A DNA stretch of 25,303 nt from Halocaridina rubra (Eukaryota > Arthropoda > Malacostraca > Decapoda > Atyidae), in assembly GCA_037179515.1 (NCBI GenBank), contig JAXCGZ010014366.1, forward strand, positions 1 to 25,303, in the 5' to 3' direction. Within the stretch, counting starts at the first letter, position 1; the number at the start of each line of letters is the position of its first letter. Position numbers and translations under genes: made by a program. Shown one piece after another: positions 1 to 8,449 of this stretch. The notes below the pieces were generated by a model. That model was not told the origin of the DNA. It worked only from the letters and a program-made list of their open reading frames with translations, and did not search any database.

Positions 1-506
1 ATGCATGCATGCATGCATGCATGCATGCATGCATACATACATACATACATACATACATACATACATACATACATACATACATACATGCATGCATGCATAC
101 ATACATACATACATACATACATACATACATACATACATACATACATACATACATACATACATACATACATACATACATACATACATACATACATACATAC
201 ATACATACATACATACATACATACATACATACATACATACATACATACATACATACATACATACATACATACATACATACATACATACATACATACATAC
301 ATACATACATACATACATACATACATACATACATACATACATACATACATACATACATACATACATACATACATACATACATACATACATACATACATAC
401 ATACATACATACATACATACATACATACATACATACATACATACATACATACATACATACATACATACATACATACATACATACATACATACATACATAC
501 ATACAT
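1..506. repeat. (ATGC)n/(ATAC)n tetranucleotide microsatellite
   Basis: Positions 1-32 are pure ATGC. The rest is ATAC/CATA repeated without interruption, except for a second short ATGC block near 85-98. The array ends at the first non-repeat bases (about 507-516), where LINE copy 1 begins. A tetranucleotide repeat without stops is open in all three plus frames, so the long open frames over it are artefacts. The window starts inside the array, so its true length is unknown. Confidence 0.98.
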
Positions 507-521
507 GTATGTATCGAAAAA

Positions 522-1034
522 ATGAAAGACGTTGTGATGGAAAGGGCAAACCCACTCATCAGACAGGCACTTGATAAGGAGAAGACAGTGGTAATCTCAG
601 GCATAAGTGAATCCCAGGAGCCAACATGGCAGGGGAGACTTGAAGAAAATAAAGCTAACGTTGTAGACCTGATAAGAAAGCTTGGAGTAGTATGTGGTCC
701 TGAGGATATTGTAAACATACACCAACTAGGTAAATATTCGAGGGAAGGAAAGCCGAGACCAACAAAAGTAACCTTTGAGAGAGGGGAGACATGTAGGGAA
801 ATATTGTTGAGAAAAAAAAGTCTAAAAGACCTTCAAGAATGCAAAGAAGTGTTCATTAGACGATACAGAACACAGGAAGAGATGGGAAAGATCAAAAACT
901 TGTTGCAAGAGGCAAGAAGGTTAAATGATGAAAGAAATGAAGAAGAGAAGAAAAATTTTCGTTACGGAATACTTCCAGACAAAGGGGAGATAAAGAAGAT
1001 AATGACAGAAGATCAGGGGATGGGGCCTCATTAA
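522..1034 (+). CDS. LINE ORF1 protein, C-terminal portion (RRM-like nucleic-acid-binding region)
   Basis: From the ATG at 522 the frame encodes 170 residues. The first third contains TVVISGISES followed by a basic, charged segment, with GKPRPTKVTF and VFIRRYRTQEEM further on, and it closes with a Lys/Glu-rich helical stretch around EARRLNDERNEEEKKNF. This order (hydrophobic strand, helix, KPRP-type strand, RRxxTxEE helix) is what I know from ORF1 proteins of LINEs with an L1-ORF1p-like RRM fold, which bind the element RNA. The frame runs back into the microsatellite without a stop, so the natural start and any N-terminal coiled coil are lost or lie outside the element. The first 10-15 residues may be foreign. 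ORF2 begins at once downstream in the -1 frame, overlapping by up to 94 nt. Confidence 0.7.
   Translation: MKDVVMERANPLIRQALDKEKTVVISGISESQEPTWQGRLEENKANVVDLIRKLGVVCGPEDIVNIHQLGKYSREGKPRPTKVTFERGETCREILLRKKSLKDLQECKEVFIRRYRTQEEMGKIKNLLQEARRLNDERNEEEKKNFRYGILPDKGEIKKIMTEDQGMGPH
953..959 (+). promoter_or_regulatory. candidate -1 ribosomal frameshift heptamer between ORF1 and ORF2
   Basis: In the ORF1 frame the bases read A AAT TTT, which matches the X XXY YYZ pattern of -1 slippery sites. It lies inside the overlap, where ORF2 is open in the -1 frame from 941 (after stops at 926, 929 and 938) and ORF1 stops at 1032-1034. The ORF2 frame has no ATG between 941 and its endonuclease start. A reinitiation mechanism, or a simple frameshift in this copy, would explain the arrangement equally well. 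The downstream RNA structure was not evaluated. Confidence 0.35.
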
Positions 1035-1036
1035 GA

Positions 1037-3859
1037 TTGTTATACACAAATGCTGATGGATTAGCTGGTAAGGCAGTAGAATTAAAAGATAGGATTCACA
1101 ACAGTAAGGCAGATATAGTAGCAATTACAGAGACTAAGTTGAGTGAGGACATAAACAGTGTCACAGTTTTTCCTAAGGGCTTCAGAATACTAAGGGTCGA
1201 AAGATCTGAGAGGACTGGTGGAGGGATAGCACTGCTCATAAGTGAGAGGATTCAAGTTGAAGAAATAAACTTGGCTATAGAAAGTGAGTTCAGGGAATTT
1301 CTTGTTGCTCGCATAAATACTGGGTCAGAGAGCATTATAATAACTGTTGTATACAACCCACCAAGGAACCAAAATAGGCTTGAAATTTATGAGGAAAGTC
1401 ATATAGGTACGATTGAAGTCATAAACTCAGTTGTTAACATGGCGCGGGAGAAAAAATGTAGGATTTTGATTATGGGAGACTTTAATCATAAAGAGATAGA
1501 TTGGATAAATCTTGACCCACACAGTGGTGAGGACTCCTTTGGGGCAAGATTCCTAGATTGCGTACAAGGGAATTTCCTACACCAACATGTAATGGAACCA
1601 ACAAGAGCCAGGGGTGGGGACGAGCCATCACTACTTGATCTGGTGTTCACAGATAATGTGTTGGATATTGAAAATATTGAGTATGAACCACCAATTGGAA
1701 AGAGTGACCACTGTGTGTTGTTGATGGAGTATATCATTGAAGACATTCTTCCTGAGAGTAGAGGCACTGAGGACATGAGGAGGAACTATCAGAAAGGAGA
1801 TTACATCAAAATGAATGAGCTTTTTGCAGTTATTGACTGGAGAACCTTATTTTACAACAAATCTGTACAAGAAATGTATGACATCTTTTGTGAGAAATAT
1901 GGGAAGATAGTAGATTGCTGCATACCTGTCACCAAAGTAGGTGTAATTCATGCCAGAGAGAAATGGTTCGATAATGGGTGTAAAAGAGCTAAGGAGTGGA
2001 GAGACAAATGCTGGAAAAGGTATAGGAGGAGAAAAAACATAAATGCCTGGCAAACCTACAAAAGAGCAAGAAATGACTACCTAAGTAAAAGGAGAGAGGC
2101 AGAGAAAGATTATGAGAGGGACATCACCAGGAAGGCTAAAGAAAATCCCAAGCTTTTCCACAGCTTTATCAGAGGAAAACTGAAGGTAAAAGAACAGGTT
2201 TTAAGGCTAAAGAGAGCGGATGGAAGCATCACTGAGACGGACGAAGAGATCTGCAAAGAATTGAACAAGGAGTTTCAGTCAGTATTTACAGTAGAAAATA
2301 CCCCACCCCCTCAGATTGCAGTGATAGAAGCTCAAGGGCCGGTATTAGAGAACATCAACCTTACAGCCACAGAGGTATGCAAAGCGCTGATGGATTTAGA
2401 TGTTCATAAAGCTACAGGTCCTGATGACATATCCCCTCATGTGCTTAAAAAATGCGCAAACACAATATCAGTGGCACTAAGTATCATATTTAAGGAGTCA
2501 TTGGAGTCGGGGGAGATTCCAAGATGCTGGAAACAAGCAAATGTGATACCTATCTTCAAAAAGGGAAGGAGGGATACGGCTCTGAACTATAGACCAGTTT
2601 CCTTGACCAGCATAGTTTGCAAACTTATGGAGAAACTACTAAGGAAACATATCTCTCTTCACTTGGAATCCTTCAACTTTTTGTCAGTGAGGCAACATGG
2701 CTTCAGAGAAGGAAGATCAACAGTAACAAACTTATTAGAATTTTATGATGAGGTAAGCCAAATCTTACAGGAAAGAGAGGGCTGGGCAGATTGCATATTC
2801 CTAGACTTCCAGAAAGCGTTTGACACTGTTCCACATGGGAGACTTATTAAGAAGCTGCAATCAATGGCTAGAATAGGTGGAAATGTCTTGGAATGGATAA
2901 AAACTTACTTAGAAGGAAGGGAACAGAGGGTTAGAGTAAGACACTCAGTGTCTGAATGGAGAAGAGTTAGTAGTGGAGTCCCACAGGGTTCAGTTTTAGG
3001 GCCACTTTTGTTCCTTGTATATGTAAATGACCTACCAGAGTCTGTAAATTCATTCATGAATATGTTTGCAGATGATGCAAAGATTGTGAAGAAAGTAAAA
3101 AACGAGAACAATGGTAGAGAACTTCAGGAGGATCTAAATAATCTGCATGAGTGGTCAGAAAAGTGGCTAATGAAATTCAATACCTCAAAATGTAAGGTAA
3201 TGAGAATGGGTACAAGTGCAAGAAGGCCCAAGCTTGACTACTCGGTGGCTGGAGTACAACTTCAAGAGACAGAAAATGAGAGAGATCTAGGAGTAAACAT
3301 ACTGGCAGATTTGTCTCCAGAAATACATATAAATGGCGTAGTAAGGGCAGCATATGCATTCTTATCAAATGTAAGGGTAGCCTTCAGGCACATGGACAAG
3401 GAAATGTTCAGAAATATTTATGTAACCTATGTGAGGCCAAAACTCGAATATGCAGCCCCCTTTTTGAATCCGCACTTGAAAAAGTACATAGCTAAGCTTG
3501 AAAAAGTTCAAAGACATGCCACGAAACTGGTGCCAGAAATACGCAATCTCGGTTATGATGAGAGGCTGAGGGAATTAGACTTGCCATCACTCGAAGCTAG
3601 AAGAGTAAGGGGGGATATGGTGACAGTCTTTAAATTCCTTCATGGTTATGATAGAGTGGATAGGGATCGATATTTCGATATGGCTGGCTCTAGAACTAGA
3701 GGTCATAGTTTGAAGCTTCGGAAGAAAACTTTTTTGCAGGATGTAAGGAAATACTTTTTCAGTGTAAGAGTAGTTGATAATTGGAATTCGCTAAGCGAGG
3801 AGGTAGTTAATGCTACCTCAATCCATAGTTTTAAGGACAGGTATGATAAGTATCACTAA
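1037..3859 (+). CDS. LINE ORF2: endonuclease-reverse transcriptase polyprotein, uninterrupted
   Basis: This 940-residue frame encodes the enzyme that nicks target DNA and reverse-transcribes the element RNA at the nick. Residues 1-235 form an exonuclease-endonuclease-phosphatase domain: LYTNADG at 2-8, TETKL with the metal-binding Glu at 32, GDFN at 147-150 and SDH at 223-225. After a basic linker, the RT core has NYRPVSL from 517, FLDFQKAFD with catalytic Asp 590, GVPQGS at 647-652 and FADD at 677-680. The C-terminal tail keeps the HATKLVPE, RGDMVTVFK, TRGHSLKLRKK and VVDNWNSL blocks usual in CR1/Jockey-group elements. All expected catalytic residues are present and no stop or frameshift is seen. 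There is no nearby ATG; 1037 is a TTG and the frame is open back to 941, so the start shown is a convention. Confidence 0.93.
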   Translation: MLYTNADGLAGKAVELKDRIHNSKADIVAITETKLSEDINSVTVFPKGFRILRVERSERTGGGIALLISERIQVEEINLAIESEFREFLVARINTGSESIIITVVYNPPRNQNRLEIYEESHIGTIEVINSVVNMAREKKCRILIMGDFNHKEIDWINLDPHSGEDSFGARFLDCVQGNFLHQHVMEPTRARGGDEPSLLDLVFTDNVLDIENIEYEPPIGKSDHCVLLMEYIIEDILPESRGTEDMRRNYQKGDYIKMNELFAVIDWRTLFYNKSVQEMYDIFCEKYGKIVDCCIPVTKVGVIHAREKWFDNGCKRAKEWRDKCWKRYRRRKNINAWQTYKRARNDYLSKRREAEKDYERDITRKAKENPKLFHSFIRGKLKVKEQVLRLKRADGSITETDEEICKELNKEFQSVFTVENTPPPQIAVIEAQGPVLENINLTATEVCKALMDLDVHKATGPDDISPHVLKKCANTISVALSIIFKESLESGEIPRCWKQANVIPIFKKGRRDTALNYRPVSLTSIVCKLMEKLLRKHISLHLESFNFLSVRQHGFREGRSTVTNLLEFYDEVSQILQEREGWADCIFLDFQKAFDTVPHGRLIKKLQSMARIGGNVLEWIKTYLEGREQRVRVRHSVSEWRRVSSGVPQGSVLGPLLFLVYVNDLPESVNSFMNMFADDAKIVKKVKNENNGRELQEDLNNLHEWSEKWLMKFNTSKCKVMRMGTSARRPKLDYSVAGVQLQETENERDLGVNILADLSPEIHINGVVRAAYAFLSNVRVAFRHMDKEMFRNIYVTYVRPKLEYAAPFLNPHLKKYIAKLEKVQRHATKLVPEIRNLGYDERLRELDLPSLEARRVRGDMVTVFKFLHGYDRVDRDRYFDMAGSRTRGHSLKLRKKTFLQDVRKYFFSVRVVDNWNSLSEEVVNATSIHSFKDRYDKYH

Positions 3860-3884
3860 GTCTAAAAATGGAACCGATCAGGAG

Positions 3885-3917
3885 ACGGGAAGATACGAGC
3901 TTTGGGCTCTTTCCCGT
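3885..3917 (+). other. LINE family A 3' UTR stem-loop (copy 1)
   Basis: ACGGGAA (3885-3891) pairs with TTCCCGT (3911-3917), and GAGC (3897-3900) pairs with GCTC (3906-3909). An asymmetric internal loop of five bases faces one. It begins 25 nt after the ORF2 stop and lies just before the terminal repeats. LINEs of the L2/CR1 type are known to use a 3' stem-loop as the RT recognition site, and the position fits that role. The pairing is read directly; the function is inferred. Confidence 0.7.
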
Positions 3918-3921
3918 AAAC

Positions 3922-3947
3922 ACAATTAGGTAATCACAATTAGGTAA

Positions 3948-4012
<65 letters not shown>
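3922..4012 (+). repeat. 14-nt terminal repeats plus (CA)n tail of LINE copy 1
   Basis: The unit ACAATTAGGTAATC occurs twice (3922-3935, 3936-3949) and is followed by an unbroken CA array to 4012. The same unit occurs once in copy 2 and twice in copy 3, always followed by (CA)n, so unit and dinucleotide tail belong to the element's 3' end. Confidence 0.9.
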
Positions 4013-4013
<1 letters not shown>

Positions 4014-4014
4014 T

Positions 4015-5356
4015 CCAAGATGCTGGAAACAAGCAAATGTGATACCTATCTTCAAAAAGGGAAGGAGGGATACGGCTCTGAACTATAGACCAGTTTCCTT
4101 GACCAGCATAGTTTGCAGAGTTATGGAGAAACTACTTAGGAAACATATCTCTCTTCACTTGGAATCCTTCAACTTTTTGTCAGTGAGGCAACATGGATTC
4201 AGAGAAGGTAGATCAACAGTAACAAACTTATTAGAATTTTATGATGAGGTAAGCCAAATCTTACAGGAAAGAGAGGGCTGGGCAGATTGCATATTCCTAG
4301 ACTTCCAGAAAGCGTTTGACACTGTTCCACATGGGAGACTTATTAGGAAGCTGCAATCAATGGCTAGAATAGGTGGAAATGTTTTGGAATGGATAAAAAC
4401 TTACTTAGAAGGAAGGGAACAGAGGGTTAGAGTAAGACACTCAGTGTCTGAATGGAGAAGAGTTAGTAGTGGAGTTCCACAGGGTTCAGTTTTAGGGCCA
4501 CTTTTGTTCCTTGTATATGTAAATGACCTACCAGAGTGTGTAAATTCATTCATGAATATGTTTGCAGATAATGCAAAGATTGTGAAGAAAGTAAAAATCG
4601 AGAACAATGGTAGAGAACTTCAGGAGGATCTAAATAATCTGCATGAGTGGTCAGAAAAGTGGCTAATGAAATTCAATACTTCAAAATGTAAGGTAATGAG
4701 AATGGGTACAAGTGCAAGAAGGCCCAAGCTTGACTACTCGGTGGCTGGAGTACAACTTCAAGAGACAGAAAATGAGAGAGATCTAGGAGTAAACATACTG
4801 GCAGATTTGTCTCCAGAAATACATATAAATGGCGTAGTAAGGGCAGCATATGCACTCTTATCAAATGTAAGGGTAGCCTTCAGGCGCATGGACAAGGAAA
4901 TGTTCAGAAATATTTATGTAACCTATGTGAGGCCAAACCTCGAATATGCAGCCCCCTTTTGGAATCCGCACTTGAAAAAGCACATAGCTAAGCTTGAAAA
5001 AGTTCAAAGACATGCCACGAAACTGGTGCCAGAAATACGCAATCTCAGTTATGATGAGAGGCTGAGGGAATTAGACTTACCATCACTCGAAGCTAGAAGA
5101 GTGAGGGGGGGATATGGTGACAGTCTTTAAATTCCTTCATGGTTATGATAGAGTGGATAGGGATCGATATTTTGATATGGCTGGCTCAAGAACTAGAGGT
5201 CATAGTTTGAAGCTTCGTAAGAAAACTTCTTTGCAGGATGTAAGGAAATACTTTTTCAGTGTAAGAGTAGTTGATAATTGGAATTGGCTAAGCGAGGAGG
5301 TAGTTAATGCTATCTCAATCCATAGTTTTAAAGACAGGTATGATAAGTATCACTAA
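4015..5356 (+). pseudogene. LINE ORF2 remnant (RT domain), copy 2, frameshifted and catalytically altered
   Basis: The frame starts at the truncation with PRCWKQANVIPIFKKGRRD and contains the whole RT core. Two lesions are visible against copies 1 and 3. The catalytic box reads FADN instead of FADD (about 4561-4572), so one of the two motif C aspartates is lost. A run of six G has become seven near 5104-5110, which shifts the frame: the first part ends at 5130 and the C-terminal tail continues in the next frame to 5356. The endonuclease domain is absent. The product cannot be an active reverse transcriptase. Confidence 0.9.
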
Positions 5357-5380
5357 GTCTAAAATGGAACCGATCAGGAG

Positions 5381-5413
5381 ACTGGAAGATACGAGCTTTG
5401 GGCTCTTTCCCGT
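5381..5413 (+). other. LINE family A 3' stem-loop (copy 2, outer stem mismatched)
   Basis: This is the same structure as at 3885-3917. The 5' arm reads ACTGGAA instead of ACGGGAA while the 3' arm remains TTCCCGT, so the third outer pair is lost. The inner GAGC/GCTC stem is intact. Confidence 0.65.
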
Positions 5414-5417
5414 AAAC

Positions 5418-5429
5418 ACAATTAGGTAA

Positions 5430-5496
<67 letters not shown>
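5418..5496 (+). repeat. terminal repeat (one unit) and (CA)n tail of LINE copy 2
   Basis: A single ACAATTAGGTAATC unit (5418-5431) is followed by CA repeats to 5496. Unique AT-rich sequence follows. Confidence 0.9.
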
Positions 5497-5501
<5 letters not shown>

Positions 5502-5766
5502 TTCCTTAGTACAATCGATGTTCTACCGTCATATCAGTGTGTTATCTTTATAAATTCATTTAAATTTACTCATAATTGCGCCATTTATTATTTATTTATC
5601 ATGTCCGTTAGTTGGTTGTTTATATATACGCTTTGAATTATTTACACATATATGTGTATATGTTTGTGTGATCAGATGGTAACTGGTTTTGTATATTTAT
5701 TTGTGTGTGAATATTTAATTATTTATCATAAAATTAGCAATTTGATATTCTGTCCAATGTAGTAGG
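5497..5766. other. AT-rich spacer, no gene seen
   Basis: This is AT-rich sequence with short TTTA/ATAT runs and GT-rich patches. No open frame of note, RNA gene or recognisable repeat was found. Confidence 0.6.
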
Positions 5767-6055
5767 TTGGCCCATGGCATCAGTCGCCGTTGCGATACTA
5801 CAGCTATGGATCTTTTGGACTTAAATAGGGCTGGCCAGGACAGTTCGATGTTAAGTCTTCCTTTAGTTACGGTTCTATTTGTATGCGTACATCAAAACCG
5901 AATATTCTTGAATATTCGTTACACATTTTTATCCCTTCACATCTGACAAGTCACTACACTCTCCTTATCTGTTTCTCTTTACTTTGTTTTTGTTTTTTTC
6001 GTGCCTAATAAGGACAATATTTTCTGCCTGTCCTAGTGTCACACTCATAAGAAAA
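5767..6055 (+). mobile_element. SINE-like nonautonomous element made of the two ends of LINE family B
   Basis: About 230 bp from 5767 aligns, with moderate divergence, to the 5' UTR of the minus-strand LINE at 14431-17747 (its 17525-17745 end). Shared stretches include GACAGTT, GTCTTCCTT, ACGGTTCT, ATTCRTTACACAT and TGACAAGTCAC in the same order. From about 5994 the match jumps to that LINE's 3' end: CGTGCCT, CCTGTC, then GTGTCACACTCATAA and an A-rich tail. The whole coding region is missing. This is the structure of an internally deleted element mobilised in trans, comparable in layout to RIME relative to ingi in trypanosomes. No coding capacity and no clear target-site duplication were seen. 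Confidence 0.65.
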
Positions 6056-6140
6056 TAAACTGAATATCGGTGAAGTGAGTTATCTGTTGTTTTCTTATTA
6101 ATAATAAATAAATGGATGAGAATGAATGAGAACTCCTTTC

Positions 6141-6350
6141 AGATCTGTGGTTCTCAACCTTTTTACCACTGCACCCCTTCTAGTACATGTTTCTTGCCTC
6201 GATGTGGCCCTCTCTCAGATCTTAAACCAAATCAGTATAAACTTTTCATGGGGGGGGGAATTTATATGTACACCATGATTTTTTTAATTCATGACAGTGA
6301 GCACAGATGAGTGATTCTCAACCTTTTTGCCCATGTACCCCCTCTAGTAC
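6141..6350 (+). repeat. two diverged direct copies of a TTCTCAACCTTTTT-containing segment
   Basis: About 40 bp at 6141-6185 recurs at 6305-6350 (offset 164 bp), sharing TTCTCAACCTTTTT and then a C-rich run with CTCTAGTAC or TTCTAGTAC. The GTGGTTCTCAACC core resembles terminal inverted repeats of hAT-type DNA transposons such as nonautonomous Charlie-like elements. That resemblance is from memory and the copies here are direct, not inverted, so element boundaries cannot be set. Confidence 0.45.
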
Positions 6351-6727
6351 CTGGTTATATATATGTTTTATTGTATGTGTGCTCTGTTTATTCACTAACC
6401 TCAGATTAATCGTCAATATCACCAAGTATAGACACTATTTATGCTAACGAACTACATATTTACCTTCAGGACTAGCAAGTACCTATGCTTTATTCTTTAA
6501 AAACCACAAGTACACGTACGTTAAACATGGCAGGAATAAAGTTAGTACTAATATACTAACCCCAGATGATAGTACACCACTTGTATACGAGCCACAGATA
6601 GCAGAATTAGCAAGTATTAACACTAGTTATTCACATACCAGAGATAAGGGTTTGTAGATAAGTCTCTTTCGTCACAACATCTAGAAATAACTGAATATCC
6701 GCTCTAGAATAATATAAAGATTATCAC
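6351..6727. other. AT-rich spacer, no gene seen
   Basis: There is no open frame or repeat that I can support. Several CTAGCAAGTA-like short words recur, which is not enough to define a repeat. Confidence 0.5.
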
Positions 6728-6807
<80 letters not shown>

Positions 6808-6810
6808 TTA

Positions 6811-6861
<51 letters not shown>

Positions 6862-6869
6862 TATTGTTG

Positions 6870-6952
<83 letters not shown>
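6728..6952. repeat. compound trinucleotide array: (TAA)n, (TTA)n, (TAG)n
   Basis: A TAA array (6729-6807) switches to TTA (about 6812-6905, with a GTT patch near 6862-6872) and then to TAG (6906-6951). The TAA-to-TTA switch makes the two blocks reverse complements of each other, so the DNA can fold on itself. Long Asn/Tyr-type frames across it are artefacts. Confidence 0.97.
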
Positions 6953-7020
6953 TAACACGATTTAAGTTAGTTTGACTTTAAATAGATGATACTTTTATTC
7001 ATTAATTTGTATTAACACCA

Positions 7021-7312
7021 ACATTGTTTTAGCGAATTCAAAGCCATTTGGCGACTGTCACGTGATCCTTAATTTTATTTTGAGAGAGACGAGACAAAGT
7101 TACCTTTTGTGTGTGTTTTTTTTTTCTCCCATGATGGCTTCAACTAGATGACAATAAATGAATTCATTATTTTCTACCAAAAACTAGCATTGTTTTAGCG
7201 AATTCATAGCCATTTAGCGAGTGTTTCGAGAGAGATAAACGAGACAAAGTCACCGCGGTTAGTGTTTTTTTTTTTTTTATTACGTGCTGGCTTCAATAAG
7301 ATAACAACTAGT
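7021..7312 (+). repeat. imperfect direct duplication of about 130-145 bp (offset 166 bp)
   Basis: The segment starting CATTGTTTTAGCGAATTCA at 7022 recurs at 7188. Both copies continue through AGCCATTT, GCGA, a GAGAGA..GAGACAAAGT block, a long T run, and a GCTGGCTTCAA- or GATGGCTTCAA-like end near 7145 and 7290. The second copy lacks a short segment found in the first. The repeat family is not recognised, and no coding potential is evident. Confidence 0.75.
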
Positions 7313-7339
7313 GTTTGGTTGACAAGAATTCGCTCTATC

Positions 7340-7366
7340 TCCCCCCCCCTCTCTCTCTCTCTCTCT
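7340..7366. repeat. poly(C)/(TC)n tract
   Basis: A run of C is followed directly by CT repeats. Confidence 0.9.
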
Positions 7367-7389
7367 GGCACTCTTTGTTCAGTACTCAT

Positions 7390-7800
7390 TACTCAGTGCC
7401 ATTTATCGTATGTTCAAGACAGGATGTGCTTTTTCCTTTGATGTGTTTAGTATAGTTTTTAAGTTCTTAGCTGTTTAGTGTCTTTTTAAACATTTAAACA
7501 GTTTAAAGAATGATTTAGTATTACTAAATGATTGTAAAAATTAGAAATTGTACAGTGAAAATAACATCGAGTGTGTAAGATTATGTGTGTGTTTTGTGTT
7601 TTTTTAGTACATCTTACTGTTCTTTTATTTAGGTTATGGCCACCCGGCTGGCTTCTGTGAAATATGGTGATATGTTGAGTAGTTAAGTTGTGTCATATAA
7701 CTTGGAAAAATTGTGAGGAAAAGGAAATAATTTAATAGGGTTCTATAATTACGTTCGTTAAGTGATTGTGTTGGAGTCTGTCTAGAAATTATCGTGGGTG
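7390..7800. other. AT-rich spacer, no gene seen
   Basis: T-rich and GTGT-rich sequence without a supportable open frame, RNA or repeat. Confidence 0.5.
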
Positions 7801-7804
7801 GTGT

Positions 7805-7917
<113 letters not shown>

Positions 7918-7992
7918 TATTATTACACCAGAAATATATTCTGTGTATACTTATACCTCTTGGGGTTTTATTTGACACCCTAATATTAAGAA

Positions 7993-8165
<173 letters not shown>

Positions 8166-8244
8166 TATAACATGCTAATATAAAACTTAAGTCCACTTGG
8201 ATTAAATATTAAATTTATTTGCAGATATTAAGAGCATTCAGCGA

Positions 8245-8394
<150 letters not shown>

Positions 8395-8449
8395 TTATCT
8401 GTTTATTTATTTATATATGTATTTATTTATCTATTCATTTGGTTAATTA

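Larger units (their letters stand above)
508..3948 (+). mobile_element. LINE family A, copy 1: 5'-truncated non-LTR retrotransposon with intact ORF2
   Basis: This element holds an ORF1 fragment (522-1034), a complete-looking ORF2 (frame open from 941, stop at 3857-3859), a short 3' UTR with a stem-loop (3885-3917), two 14-nt terminal repeats (3922-3949) and a (CA)n tail. There are no LTRs. An apurinic-type endonuclease followed by a reverse transcriptase, with no RNase H domain that I can see, fits the CR1/L2/Jockey group; the exact clade is uncertain. The 5' end abuts the tetranucleotide array with no upstream UTR, so ORF1 is probably missing its N-terminus. Two further copies at 4013-5430 and 9911-12818 are nearly identical in sequence. 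Confidence 0.93.
4013..5430 (+). mobile_element. LINE family A, copy 2: heavily 5'-truncated, head-to-tail behind copy 1
   Basis: Homology to copy 1 starts abruptly at 4013 (copy 1 position about 2517, in the RT N-terminal part) and continues to the 3' end. The 5' breakpoint joins the (CA)n tail of copy 1 with no spacer. The element ends with the same 3' UTR, one 14-nt terminal unit and its own (CA)n tail. Both sides of copy 2 are therefore CA repeats, as expected for insertion of a truncated copy into a (CA)n target. Confidence 0.92.

Noticed and set aside
1..525. Long open frames encoding IHTY repeats, one fused to the ORF1 fragment
   Set aside because: The ATAC tetranucleotide has no stop in any plus frame, so the frames are automatic. 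Only the part after about 507 shows protein-like sequence.
1486..3368. Minus-strand open frames inside LINE family A, repeated in all copies
   Set aside because: They are shadows of ORF2. They recur only because the copies are homologous and show no independent protein features.
5845..5865. CAGTTCGATG as a tRNA-type B box of a pol III SINE promoter
   Set aside because: The match to the B box is partial and the only A-box-like word lies about 75 bp upstream, too far for a tRNA head. The region is better explained as LINE family B 5' UTR.
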